A DNA stretch of 64,000 nucleotides, taken from positions 26,488,982-26,552,981 of the forward strand of contig NC_030681.2 of NCBI RefSeq assembly GCF_000004195.4, given 5' to 3'. Position 1 is the first letter of the stretch. Every line of letters starts with the position of its first letter. The position numbers and the translations under genes were made by a program. The notes beneath the pieces are model-generated. The model searched no databases. It was not told the origin of the DNA and was given only the letters and a program-made list of their open reading frames with translations. Origin of the DNA: Xenopus tropicalis. Its lineage: Eukaryota; Chordata; Amphibia; Anura; Pipidae. Of this stretch, positions 12,000-23,338 are shown in pieces.

Positions 12000-12679
12000 G
12001 TACTGTACTTTGTTTCTTCCTATGGTTCTAAAAAATATCCGAGTTCATGAACACCATATAAGAGAAACACAAACTGTTTAACTGTATAAATGTTTATAAA
12101 TAATATCTTAGAGATGTCGGTAGTTACAGTCAGTGCTTAGTGATGTCACTTTTGTCACATGGAACAGTGGAACTTCAATGTTATCTGAAATAGTGAACCC
12201 TAATGTATCCTTATAAATGCTGGTAGAGTTCAATGACCTCTCTAACAGCCTATGGCATACTACCTTTATATCTATATTGAACTCCTCTTTGACGGTGGGT
12301 GGGATACACAAAGCCTAAAGTACACTCACATATACAGTAGTTTCTGCCTGTTCTGGAAGTTCATGAATTCTTATCAGTGGGAAAGCTCTGTGGCTATATC
12401 AATGCACAAGGTTAAAGGGTAATTAATAAGGCCATATAATTCCAGAGTGACTTCTAAAAATCTTACTGTTAATAACATACCATCTTTCTTATAAAACTAT
12501 TTTGGAGCTAAGCAAGTTCCATGAATAAGCTGATTGCCATATGTAAATATATTATTTTGTATTATATTAAATATAGCTTCCTAAATTCAATAACATTGAC
12601 CTGCAGTCATTTTTTCATCCATTCCTATATATATATATACATATATATACCCCATACCTGCATATATATATATATATAG

Positions 12680-13225
12680 CTATGGGATCCCTTTATCCAT
12701 AAAGCTCTCTGAGTTAAGGGAAAGCCAACTCCCATAGAGGTCATGATTATCAAATAAGTCAAATTTTCTAAAGATAATTTGGGTTTTCTCTGAGATAATA
12801 AAGCAGTACCTTGTATTTGATGGTAACTAAGCTGCATGAATCCATACTGGTGCCAAAACAATCCTATTGGGTTTATTTGATGTTTAAATTATTTTTTGGA
12901 GACATATAAAAGAGCAGATTTATGAAAGCGTGAGATTAGAGCTCACCACGAAAATATTTACCCACTTTCCATTCATTCCTATTGGATTTTTAGAAGTGTA
13001 TTTATCACTGGGGGAATGTTCGAGTTCACCATTTGACAAATACACTTCTATATATCCCATAGGAATAAATAGAATGTGGGTGGGTTTTTCTGTGGGGAGC
13101 TCTAATGCTCTAATCTCACATTTTGAGAAATCTGCCCTTAAAAAAATGGTTATCCAAATCATGAAAAGATCTCTTATCCGGAAAACCCCATGTTCCAAGC
13201 ATTCTGGATAATAGATCCTATAACT
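12680..13225. mobile_element. MITE (CAGGTATGGGATCC family) interrupted by a second MITE
   Basis: The left half, from CTATGGGATCCCTTTATCC, and the right half, ending CAAGCATTCTGGATAATAG, are the two parts of the family seen at 15240-15562. They are separated by a 229-bp foldback at 12911-13139. The outer ends have lost the exact CAGG/CCTG termini. Confidence 0.7.
12911..13139. mobile_element. Nested foldback MITE, GGGCAGATTTAT ends
   Basis: AGAGCAGATTTAT on the left mirrors AAATCTGCCCTT on the right. Inner arms also pair, for example TGAGATTAGAGCTC with GAGCTCTAATGCTCTAATCTCA, and AGAAGTGTATTT with AAATACACTTCT. Because it splits the outer element, it inserted later. Confidence 0.7.
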
Positions 13226-14090
13226 ATATATGAAAAATATGTAATAGAATTGATTTTTATCATGCTTTTCCATTCTTCTTCACACTATAATTTCTCTTAT
13301 TATAAAGAGAGACATTTCTTGACCTGCCGTCTTTCTTTAATCAATTTCTGATTTCTATTCCCATTGCCTATACACTATAAGGTTTGTCTACAAGCTCCTT
13401 GTTCAGCATATTTTAGCCAAGTCCCTACTGACCGTTTGCACTATGGCTTCAGTGAAATCCCTTCTCTGAGTAACATTGCTATTGTCCTGTTTTTAGCTAC
13501 TTGCTCCCCCCCCCCATCTTATCTCTAAACATACTGTATTCCACCTGGGACAGTCGCACTGCCCTTTCTAGTTCAATAGGCAGTTAGATTTCAGCCTGCA
13601 AGGCTCTCCCTGCACCCACAGTGTACAGTGTGTATGATTTTATTATAAATAAATCTGATGTTAGAAAACCCCTCTATAATTGCATTATGTACCCACCAAT
13701 TTCATCGTATTAGCCATAAAATTAATTTGTATTTTTAAAAATGTACTAGGATAGTTCCAAGCTTTACAGTAGGGTGCGGAATTGTGTATTCTTATTGTTA
13801 TCAGCAGCTTTAAATATAATATGCAAATAATAAAACATATATTCAGTGTGCACTGCAATAAAATGTGCGATTGGACAGGAAAGTATAAATTCAGTCAGTA
13901 TAGTGTGGAGGTTCCCAAACTTTCGTACTGCCCCCCTGGTGGCGGAATAGTATTAGATATTGGTGATTTTTTTAAGACCATTTAAAGGGGAAGGTATAAT
14001 AATCAGTTTAATGGATCAGTTATATATATATATATAGACATACCCAGCCTTTTCATCAAGCAGCTGCTGCACTGGTCTATCAGGGGGAAG

Positions 14091-14273
14091 GGGTGGTTTG
14101 TACTTGATCCCAACTAAGATATAATTAATCCTTATTAGATTGGGTTCATTTAATGCTTAAATAATTTTATAGCAGACTTAAGGCATGAAGATCCAAATTA
14201 CAGAAAGACCCCTTATCCAGGAAACCCCAGGTCCCAAGCATTCTGGATAAAAGGTCCCATACCTGTACTAGAT
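14091..14273. mobile_element. 5'-truncated copy of the CAGGTATGGGATCC-family MITE
   Basis: It runs from TGTACTTGATCCCAACTAAG to the intact right end, AAGGTCCCATACCTGTAC. The left half of the element is missing. Confidence 0.7.
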
Positions 14274-15239
14274 GTGCTGGGCTTTAGCAACCAGAGTTAG
14301 ATTTATATTAACTCCTTTCCCCTGACTCTATAACGCTTCCTGATGTTATTTTGTTCACAACGCTAATGCTTACTTCATTGGACCATTAATTTAATTATGA
14401 CAACACTATCTACTTTTCAATAATTATAAACTGTAAATGCACATTAGTGATTCTGTGACAAATCACAAAACCATAGTGCCTTATATATAAGGGCTCATTT
14501 ACAATGTTCTACGAAGTGTGCAAAGAGCAAACAAAGACCACAATCAGAGCACAGAGACCTGCAGACCGTGCTGTGCGGCCTGCATTCTGACGCATATGGT
14601 AGGAGTGGATGGATGCAAAACCTGCATTGGGGCTTTGTCCTTCCCGTGTGTCATAAGACAGGTAGTATGGACAGGGCTGGCTGCACCCCTGAACAATGCA
14701 CGGGGGTGCAAATGCCTTTCCTAATGAGCCTTAGTGCACTTGTGCCCCCTGGAGTCGTAAATGACCCCTATGGTCTGTAATAGCAAATTCCCAATAAGGT
14801 GTGTGGTACAGATATTTTTCACTTAATTTTCCTATATTTAGCAGGCTAAATTAAAGACAGCCCCCCCCCCCCAAAACCATCGAAAAATGGGTGCCGTGCA
14901 TCATAATGAGTGCAAAAATAAAAAAAATAAAATCTAGCAAATAGCTAGAAATAACAGGTAGTTCTTTCTGATTTTTCCTGTATTTGTTTACCTATCAAAG
15001 TAAGCACTGATTTTTTGATCCTGTGGTATTACTGCTTTGTGCTGTTACATGATGGGATTTGATGTTTTTTTCTAAAACAATTATGGTGCAATATACTGTA
15101 CTACAGCAGGATTCCATGGGAAGCCAGAAGCCTCTATAATAGCAGTGGTTAAAGCACCTTGTTCTAAATCAGCCTAGAATGAGGGAAGCAGCCTGAGGGT
15201 GCAGCCAGTGCTTGTGCATTATTTGGGGCATTATTATTA

Positions 15240-15562
15240 CAGGTATCAGACCCCTTATCCGGAAACCTGTTATCCAGAAATCTCCGAATTACGGAATGCC
15301 CGTCTCCCATAGACTCCATTTTAATCAAATAATTCAGAATTTTAAAATTGATTTCCTTTTTCTATGTAGAAATAAAACAGAACCTTGTAATTGATCCCAA
15401 CTAAGATATAATTAATCCTTATTGGATGAAAAACAATCCTATTGGGTTTAATTAATGTTTTATTGATTTTTTAGTAGAGGTATTGAGATCCAAATTACGG
15501 AAAGACCCCTTATCCGGAATACCCTTGGTCCCGAGCATTCTGGATAATGGGTCCCATACCTG
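15240..15562. mobile_element. Complete CAGGTATGGGATCC-family MITE
   Basis: The ends CAGGTATCAGACCCCTTATC and GGGTCCCATACCTG form an inverted pair. The interior has a single copy of the segment that is repeated eight times at 9411-10318, so this is a good unexpanded reference copy. Confidence 0.8.
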
Positions 15563-15702
15563 TATTAACATTTATTTATAAAGCGCCAACATATTCCGCA
15601 GTGCTGTACAATAAGTGGGATTCATACATTGGACATACAGAGTAACATATAAAGCAATCAATAAGGTGAAGAGGGCCCTGCCCAAAAGAGCTTACAATCT
15701 AC
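15563..15702 (-). mobile_element. LINE-like 3' end fragment (possibly CR1/L2 clade)
   Basis: On the minus strand the order is GATTGTAAGCTCTTTTGGGC, AGGGCCCTCTTC, then a TTATTGTACAGCACTGCGG motif and a TTATAAATAAATG tail. The same tail motif appears at 50541-50602 on the minus strand and in diverged form at 46815-47015. The clade is inferred from general resemblance. Confidence 0.5.
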
Positions 15703-16260
15703 AAATTAGAAACATGGTTCCTGCCTCTGGTCCAGCTTGGTGTTTAGGAAGATATATGTGCTTGAGTTTTTCATTGGAGGTCAGAATTCTAAGAATACTG
15801 TGACTGTGGGAGCGTGCTACAGTAATAGGAGGAAGCGCACAAAATGGAGCAATATTGTCTGCATATTGATATTCTTCTCTAATAATCACTTAAGATTCAC
15901 AATTTCACTTAAGTTCACCATTTACTTGGAATTCTATAGCAAACAATTACCATAGTTAGACCTGTAATTAAACATTGCACCTTTTATTTTAAAAAAAATG
16001 TAGTATTTCCTGTCCTAAATGTATAATGTATGTACTATATAGTGAATAACATACCCCCTATTGTAAAATATAAGGATATTAAGTCACCAAGAAGTTCCAT
16101 GCCCTTTTATACAGAGCAGGGAACTCCGAAGTGATTTCTAATATCTTCATATTTTACAACAGGGGGTAAATTATTTATTTTAATACACAAGTTTCTGTGA
16201 GTCATGTGACAGAAGTGACATTGTAATGACATTGGGCAGCAAAAAGCCACTTCTGGTAAC

Positions 16261-16685
16261 TTAAAGGGACAGTAACACCAAAAAATGAAAGTGTATAAAA
16301 GTAATTACTATATAATGTAATGCTGCCCTGTACTTGTACAACTGGTGTGTTTGCCTCAGAAAGACTACTATAGTTTATATAACAAAACTTCTGTGTAGCC
16401 ACGGGGGCAGCCATTTACAGGAGAAAAGGCACAGGTTACTTAGCAGATAACAGATAAAACCCCATTATATTCTACAAAGCTTATCTGTTATCTGCTATGT
16501 GCCTGTGCCTTTTCTCCTTTTCCCAGCTTCAATGGCTGCCTCCGTATTGACATAGCAGCTCATTTATATAAACTATAGTAGCATTTCTGTTGCAAACTTA
16601 CCAGTTTTACCAGCGCAGGGCAACTGTACATTATATTTTAATTACTTTAAAACACTTTCATTTTTTGGTGTTACTGTTCCATTAA
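16261..16685. mobile_element. T2-like foldback MITE
   Basis: It starts TTAAAGGGACAGTAACACC and ends GGTGTTACTGTTCCATTAA. TTAAAGGRR at the ends with a TTAA target is the signature of the Xenopus T2 MITE family. The interior is a long imperfect palindrome centred near 16470. Relatives are at 20563-20947 and 42238-42642. Confidence 0.8.
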
Positions 16686-17449
16686 AGAGCTGAAATTTGG
16701 ATTTTTAAATCAGAATTACGGCTCTGCTAGTGCATAGAATGCTATTGTACTCTCTGCACTAATGATACGGCTCAACCTCAGCCCCCTCCAACGCAAAGTG
16801 CTGAGGGGTTAGGGGGGCGGTATCCAATAGGTTGCCTCAGGGGCCAGAATGCACCTGTTGCCCAGGTGCAGTGAGCCAAAGCCATAGCAACCAATAAGAT
16901 GTTTGCTTTTAAACATCTGGCCCATAAATTCTATCTGCTGATTGGTTGATATGGATCCTTATATCAGTAGCTCTTTGTATCCTTTATCACATTAATCCAC
17001 AGATCTTGTTAGCACTGACTATTGCTATTTGCAGCTCTGACCTGGGAGAAATGTAGTACTGGGGCAACGATTGCTCCAGGTCTATGAACCCATAGCATCC
17101 AATCAGCAAATAGCATTTACTAAATTTTGAAAGTGAAATCCGAGGGCTTATTTACTTACACAGGAGCTAAATGGCACAAGAAGACTTGCCAATAACAACC
17201 AATCAAAAATTAGATTGGAACAGACTACTGTCAGTTATGCAATTAAAAGACTGATTCAATTGTTTGCTGGGTGTATCTACACCAGTGAAATCAGCACCTG
17301 CATTGTAAGGATTACTAAAACAAACTGTGCATCTCTTATTACATTCCCATCATAGTAAATACTGGATACAGGAACATTTTACTATAGATTGCAAATCGTT
17401 TCCAAGTCTCTCCCCTTTCAGTAAAGTATTTGTACTGCTGGCTTATGAA

Positions 17450-18012
17450 TTTTCCAGTTTTAGGCTATGGCCTTCTTACAGGGAAACAGTTTTTTTATAT
17501 TTAAGTTTGGAACTTTACATGGAGCTAGATATGTTGTTAGTTTCCCAGTGTGCTGCAGCCATGGCCATGTGCTCTGATAAACTTCAGTCACACTTTACTG
17601 CTAAGCTGCAAGTTGGAGTGATATCACCCCCCTCCCTCTCCCCCAGCAGCCAATCAACAATGGGAAGGTAGCAAGATAGCAGCACCTGTATTGCTAAAAA
17701 TGCTCCCATGCCCCACCTAATGGTAGATATGAGAATAGTACTCAATAGTAAGAAATCCAAGTCTAGCTTGGGACTCCTCCAGTTACATGGGAGTAGGATA
17801 AACAATAGGTTACCTGAAAGTAGTTCTAATGTGTAGCGCTGGCTCCTTCTGAAAGCTCAGACTCAGGCACAATGCACTGAGATGGCGCCTACACACCAAT
17901 ATTATAACTAAAAAATACATTGGTTGGTTCAAGAATAAAATTTTAAATGGTAGAGTGAATTATATGCAATGTAAACAGTGTAATTTAGTAATAAAAACTA
18001 TACCATAATAGA
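17450..18012 (+). mobile_element. Long interspersed repeat, 3' part shared with 11572-11752
   Basis: The part 17835-18012 aligns with 11572-11752. The segment before it, with the GGCCATGTGCTCTGATAAAC and GATATCACCCCCCTCC blocks, resembles a frog MITE I recognise, but its left end is not defined here. No coding capacity. Confidence 0.5.
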
Positions 18013-18160
18013 CGATTGTATCTTAGGTTGTGCCTTGTTTTACCCTTTGTAAGCTGCATGCACTGTGCCCCTTAGATGCAAAAAAAAGCTTTCTCTTTTG
18101 CCCTTTAATTTTTAAGATGTCTTAATCAATGCTTGGGGTCAACAAATGTAGTGTGCAAGT

Positions 18161-18404
18161 TAGGGATGCACCAAATCAACTATTTTAGTATCTGACGGAA
18201 CCCAGAGTGCTACTTTGTATATACAAATTAGGACACGGAAGGGTTAAAGAGAAAAAAAATTTAAACTTCTGTGTTTATGTGACAAAAAAGTCCCATGGTT
18301 TTAAGGAGATTGGTCCGAATGGATTCATCTGAATCTGAATCCTGCTGAAAAAGGCCAAATCTTGAACAAATATTGAACTGAATCCTGGATTCAGTGCATC
18401 CCTA
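18161..18404. mobile_element. hAT-like MITE, TAGGGATGCACC ends
   Basis: The ends TAGGGATGCACCAAATC and GATTCAGTGCATCCCTA are inverted. The flanking 8 bases are GTGCAAGT (18153-18160) and GTGCAAAC (18405-18412), 6 of 8 identical, consistent with an aged 8-bp target duplication. Same family as 10428-10699 and 43269-43454. Confidence 0.75.
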
Positions 18405-19046
18405 GTGCAAACTGCAACTTTAAAAGCAATTGCCATTTTTTTTTACCCACAATGCAGCATCCCCCCCATAATTCACACAATCTTCAATTGTGTGAAAATT
18501 AATGCAGTTGTGTTTCACTTTGAATCAGATACAACTGCAATGAAACCTTTCTAAATCTATTTGGTGCCATTTCCATTGCTCGGCATAAGAATAACATGTG
18601 CTCCCTAATTCTTTTTGTGCAACTGCGTTGGGAAGATTGACACAGACAGCTGTGGGAACCCTGGGGCTACCTATTAATGATCCCCTATTATGCTTTCTAT
18701 AAATTAGCTGTTAGTGATCCTTAATCTATGGGTAAGTACCCAAAAATGGTTGCCATGCCTTAAATGGTGGATCTTCATGATGCCCATTAATAGAGTGAAA
18801 TCTTTTTTCAACAAAATAAAATAGTTGTTTCAATTCTAAACCAATTTTGGATCACAAAGCGAATTCCCAGTATTTATGTGAAACAATGAATTACCTAATA
18901 AGTAAACCATGGACCACATGTAAAAAATCAATGCTTGTCCCAAAAAGTCTCTAAAGAACACAATATAGGCTTCACTTATGTACCCCTATACATGCTGGAA
19001 TAGTTATATGCATTGCATGTAAAGGAGCATCTGATTTTAATTCCAG

Positions 19047-19225
19047 AATACAAGTGTCCAACGGATCAAAGGAAGCAGCTGGAGGAAACGCTTCCCCTCA
19101 TCCTAGGCCTGACGTTGGGAGTAGCCATACTCATCATCGTCGCCGTGTATCACATTCACCACAAGATGACAGCCAATCAAGTTCAGATACCTCGGGACAG
19201 ATCTCTGTACAAGCACATGGGATAA
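19047..19225 (+). CDS. LAMP5: LAMP5 coding exon 6 (membrane helix, cytosolic tail, stop)
   Basis: The acceptor TTAATTCCAG precedes 19047. The first two bases complete Glu218, then [20 protein letters not shown] follows. The transmembrane helix is about residues 233-252, and the basic tail ends in RSLYKHMG followed by TAA at 19223-19225. Cys221 is the last domain cysteine. The tail is nearly identical to human LAMP5, including the YKHM sorting signal. Confidence 0.97.
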
Positions 19226-19769
19226 ACCAAGACAAATTCAATGCAGGGCACATAACCCATCAGGTAGATAAAGCAACTGCACTTTTCTAAAGGCTCCTCC
19301 CATTTCCCGCCTACATTCCATATGCTCTGACATTGAAGTGGTTAGTATCCTATTTAGCATCCATCTGCAGTTAGTGTGGCCCTACAGATCAGGTGTGTGG
19401 CCCTCTGATTGAACCACAGCCTCTAATATTCTAGGGGTTGCACTCCCCAAACAGCAGTATTGAATACCTTCTCCCCATTGGTGTGTCCATTTATATCATA
19501 GCCTTTTCTATAGTTACTACCTTAACTGTAGATATCTAGCTCTTGGGTATAAACCCTGTCCTTTGCTGGTTGAAATTGCTGGAAGCTTTGGGTTTAAAAT
19601 CCCTCCTTTAAGCCATGATCCCTAATGTTTCCAGTGCTTTAATGACCTCACTGGCATTGGGGGGGCTAGTAATAGTCTGTAAATATTATCATCACCACCC
19701 ATTGCAGGTATATTCATTGCTATAGACCCTATGCATGTTCAGATTTATATTATGATAATATAGATATAT

Positions 19770-19775
19770 AATAAA
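19770..19775 (+). terminator. LAMP5: Candidate poly(A) signal AATAAA (proximal)
   Basis: Canonical hexamer on the LAMP5 strand, 545 bases after the stop codon. Confidence 0.4.
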
Positions 19776-20216
19776 AGAAACTTTAACTATATGATAAGAA
19801 ACTTCTAGACTTTACATACTATTTTATAAGGACAATTCAGAACATCAGAATTGTCACGTTGAGCTTTTTCTACGTTAGCGATTGTTACAATTATCTATAG
19901 GCTGCGATGCATCCGCTAAGGACACAAGGAGCGCAATAGAATTAATCAGACCTTGGACGCCAGATAACTCATTTTGTGGACTAATAAATGAAAGCTTGAA
20001 TCTGCTAGGCATGATGCATGTTTGGTTCTTGTGCAGTGCTCCCCAGTATAATAATAATACCCTGATACACTGACGACTATGCATATTCCTTTGCTTTATA
20101 AAGTGTCCATTTGAAAGGATGATAAACTGTTTGGCATAAAATTATTAAATACCTTTTCATTATAATCTGCAAATGTCTGTCTTTTATTTATTGTAAAAGC
20201 CTGCAAATTAGGTCAT

Positions 20217-20222
20217 AATAAA
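20217..20222 (+). terminator. LAMP5: Candidate poly(A) signal AATAAA (distal)
   Basis: Canonical hexamer on the LAMP5 strand, 992 bases after the stop codon and just before the repeat-filled intergenic DNA. Confidence 0.45.
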
Positions 20223-20288
20223 GAAAATATAAATACAAGACTGGACCCTTGTTGTACAAAATTAAGAGATTAAAGGGGTTGTTCACCT

Positions 20289-20569
20289 TTAAAGGACAAG
20301 GAAAGGATTAATCACTGGGGGGGGGGGGGTCCAAAATGTTAGGCACCCCAGGGATTGTATGCTGGTGCTGCTGTTAGCCAAAAAACAAAAAAGTCAGCTT
20401 TCTAATGTGCATACGCCGGGATTGCAGCAATAGAAGAAGGAAGAGGATAGCGATTTTCTGCTTATAAGAACACTGGCCGGGGTATCAGGTAAGTGATTAC
20501 AATACTGGGGGGCTCCTAACATTTGGCACCACCCCCCCCATTGATTTTAACTTTTCTTCTCCTTTATAG
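20289..20569. mobile_element. TTAA-type MITE
   Basis: The left end TTTAAAGGACAAGGAAAGG mirrors the right end CTTTTCTTCTCCTTTAT. Inside, CCAAAATGTTAGGCACCCC is mirrored by GGGGGGCTCCTAACATTTGG. Similar termini occur at about 27018-27330 and 42745-43025. Confidence 0.6.
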
Positions 20570-20947
20570 GAACAGTAACACCAAAGAATAAAAGTGTATA
20601 AAAGTAATTACATTATAATGCACTGCTGCCCTGCCCTGGTACAACTGGGGTGTTTGCCTCAGAAACCCTACTATAGTTTATATAAACAAGGCAGCTGTGT
20701 AGGCATGGGGGCAGCCATTCAAAGGAGAAAAGGCACAGGTTACTTAGCAGATAACAGATAAACCCCCCATTATATACTACAGATCTGATATCTGCTATGT
20801 ACCCTGTGCCTTTTCTCCAGCTTGAATGGCTGCCCCCATGGCTACACAGCAGCTCATTTATATAAACTATAATAGTGTTTCTATAGCAAACACACAACTT
20901 TTACCAGTGCAGGGCAACAGTACATTATATTTTAATTACTTTTGGTG
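20563..20947. mobile_element. T2-like foldback MITE (degenerate ends)
   Basis: This has the same interior as 16261-16685 (GGAACAGTAACACCAAAG, CATTATAATGCACTGCTGC, GAGAAAAGGCACAGGTTAC and its reverse complement). The TTAAAGG termini have decayed. It abuts the preceding MITE. Confidence 0.7.
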
Positions 20948-21030
20948 CCATTTGATGCCATAAATCCTTTTAACTAATAGCCAAGCTCCCTTATAGTCCT
21001 GATTTCATAAGATTTATAAAGGATTCACTT

Positions 21031-21361
21031 TTAAAGGGGAAGGTACACATTCAGGTGAACTTTTTGTCTCTTTTCACCTTTTAAATGTGGGGGTCAAGTG
21101 ATCTGCAAAAAAAAAAAAAATATTGCTCCGTGAGACTATAATTAAATTGTTGGTGCTTATTTCTTGTCACTTATCTTTTTATCATTCAGGTCTTCTCATA
21201 TTCCCCTTCCAGTCTTTTGTTCATTCCACTGCCTGGTTGCTAGGGTAAATTGTACCATGGCAACCAGACAGCTACTAAAACCCCAAACTGCAGAGCTGCT
21301 GAACAAAAATAATTCAAAAACCACAAAAAAATAAAGACCAATTGCAAATTTTCTTACAATA
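21031..21361. mobile_element. T2-like MITE, right end lost
   Basis: It begins TTAAAGGGGAAGG. The interior blocks GGTTGCTAGGGTAA, TGCTGAACAAAAAT and AAAGACCAATTGCAAATT match the outer element at 56022-57725. The expected closing CCTTTAA is missing. An A14 run lies near 21108-21121. Confidence 0.65.
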
Positions 21362-22678
21362 TCAGTCTACATTGGGGTTGGGGGGAGGTAAAACAAAAAA
21401 AAAGGACTGTTATTATTCATATAGTTGGCATTACATGTATCTTGTTCTGTGTTTTTATTATTATGCATGTAATTGGCACTGGGTTGATAATAGCGCGTGT
21501 TCTAGAGGCACTATGTATTGAATCAGTACAATATTTATAATAGGCATAATATATAAAACTAGCACTACATTTATCCCACCATGTTTGCTGGAGACCCAGT
21601 TCAAAGCCAGAGAAGTGGCTGCTGTGCCATTTGGTACCAACCAGTAAGACCAAGTGCAAATACTGGGCACTAAACATCTCTCCTATATTCCGCTGGATAA
21701 AAATAGATAGAAATACTGGCAATGAAAAACCTTTCTGGCTTAATATCTAAAATGATCCGGAAGGCACAAACATCCTTTCTATTACATCGCTAATAAAGGA
21801 CAGATTCACTTCCTTGATATTTTTAGCCAGTTCCACAGTGGAGCATTTAATTTAGTTTATTTTTATGCTTCATCTTTTGGGCAAGTAGAAGATTTGAACA
21901 TGCAGAGAGGAGATTGGCTATATAAGTAAGTAAGGCTATACTGAAAATAAACTTTATATTCCTGATCATTTCATTAGCAATATTTGTGGGTACTGCACAT
22001 TATTTTTCACTTTATGGTTTAGTTTCATGATATTTTGAGTAACTTGCATTAACTTATTTCATGTGTCACCCAGCCCATGATTTATTTATAATTCATAATG
22101 GCAAGGCTACGCAGGTTCCAGAGGGCAATCAAACCAAATCTCTCAATACGCTTGCCTCTCCCTTCTAACAGATCAAATTAAAATTCTTGGCAACTTCTAA
22201 TGAATGCATTCAGCAGGGCTGCACCGCGTGCAAAGTGGGTTTTCTGATGAACCAGTAACCTTACATGCGGCCCGCGACCCCCCTCTGTGTGGCCCCCCAC
22301 CTGTCTGGCTGCTTTGATGGCTTACTCTTGTGTAAGCTTTAAATGGTATCAGTACTGAGATTAACTGCCCCCCCCTGCATGGTTCTCACCTCAGATTCAG
22401 GCTGTAATCAGGCTGTATTGTTTAAACATGTAATCCCCTGTGTTGTTCACACCTTTTAATCTCTGCATTGTTCACCCCCTGCAGTGTTCACACCTCAGGC
22501 TGTAATCACCCACATTGTTCCCCTGTTCACACCTCAGGAGCAGTAGAAACCCACAAATAATCCCTGCACACTACAAAAAGAACATACACTGAGGTGGTAC
22601 TTCAATTAAAAAGTTTTTTAATATATAGTTATTGTGCAGTCTGTAGGAGCAGTGCCAGCATTGTGTCACTGTAGGCTG

Positions 22679-23096
22679 CCTGTGTGTGCCATACAGTATG
22701 GCACACACAGGCAGGGTAGGGAAGGCTGAGTATGGCGCACACACAGGCAGAGTAGGGCAGGCAGAGTATGGCACACACAGGCCAAGTTTGGCACAAACCA
22801 GCCAAGAATGGCACACACAGTGAAAGTATGGCACACGCAGGCAGGGTAGGGAAGGCAGAGTATGGCACACACAGGCAGGGTAGGGCAGGCAGAGTATGGC
22901 ACACACAGGCCAAGTATGGCACAAACCAGCCAAGAATGGCACACCCAGTGAAAGTATGGCACGCAGGCAGGGTAGGGCAGGCAGAGTATGGCATACACAG
23001 GCAGGGTAGGGAAGGCAGAGTATGGCACACACAAAGGCAGGATAGGGTAGGCAGAGTATGGCACTCAGGCAGGGTAGGGCAGGCAGAGTATGGCAG
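22679..23096. repeat. Degenerate tandem repeat, GTATGGCACACACAGGC motif
   Basis: About a dozen imperfect units of roughly 30-40 bases combine AGAGTATGGCACACACAGGC with AGGGTAGGGAAGGC. A higher-order block (CCAAGTATGGCACAAACCAG, CCAAGAATGGCACAC, GTGAAAGTATGGCAC) occurs twice, about 130 bases apart. Lack of stops on the minus strand makes a 201-codon open frame, which is an artefact of the repeat. Confidence 0.85.
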
Positions 23097-23338
23097 GTTT
23101 TTGCTGTACTACAACCATTAATATGGATATGGTCATGTGATAACATGGGTGTGGTTTCAAGTGGGTGCAGTTTCAAAAAGGGGAGTGGTCAAAACTGGCT
23201 TCCATTATCGGCCCTCCACCACGTAGGTCGGAAAAATTCCGGCCCTCGGTACAACAGAAGTTGGACAGCACTGCTCTAGATCAACCATTTCCCTATATGC
23301 AGCACCGTCTCTGTGTGATGGTACCGTAATTTCTCATT

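Larger units (their letters stand above)
12000..19046 (+). other. LAMP5 intron 5 (7.0 kb, repeat-rich)
   Basis: The intron contains a nested MITE pair (12680-13225), MITE copies at 14091-14273 and 15240-15562, a LINE-like 3' end (15563-15702), a T2-like foldback (16261-16685), a long repeat (17450-18012), a hAT-like element (18161-18404) and TA runs at 12627-12678 and 14022-14036. The remaining stretches look unique but show no exon. Confidence 0.7.
7093..19225 (+). other. LAMP5: LAMP5 gene locus (coding span, six coding exons)
   Basis: LAMP5 (BAD-LAMP) is the brain-enriched member of the LAMP family. It is a type I glycoprotein of neuronal endosomes, related to C. elegans UNC-46, and is also reported in plasmacytoid dendritic cells. 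The joined exons give 276 residues: a signal peptide (about 1-24), a single LAMP lumenal domain with four cysteines (55, 97, 178, 221), one transmembrane helix (about 233-252) and a short tail. The tail ends in YKHMG, whose YKHM (272-275) fits the Tyr-x-x-hydrophobic endocytic signal. NxS/T sequons occur at Asn33, 51 and 100. Intron lengths are 199, 583, 402, 3071 and 7047 bases. All introns are GT-AG, with no frameshift or stop. Human LAMP5 is about 280 residues, so the gene looks complete. Confidence 0.95.
19226..20222 (+). other. LAMP5: Putative LAMP5 3' UTR with two AATAAA signals
   Basis: After the stop codon about 1 kb shows no interspersed repeat known from the rest of the window, as expected for a selected 3' UTR. 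AATAAA hexamers at 19770-19775 and 20217-20222 are candidate poly(A) signals. The first MITE begins only after the second one, near 20289. The true cleavage site is not shown by sequence alone. Confidence 0.5.

Noticed and set aside
22571..23176. 201-codon open frame on the minus strand with Cys-His-Thr-Leu-Pro repeats
   Set aside because: It is produced by the GGCACACACAGGC tandem repeat. Several frames are open at once, and there is no family resemblance or splice context.
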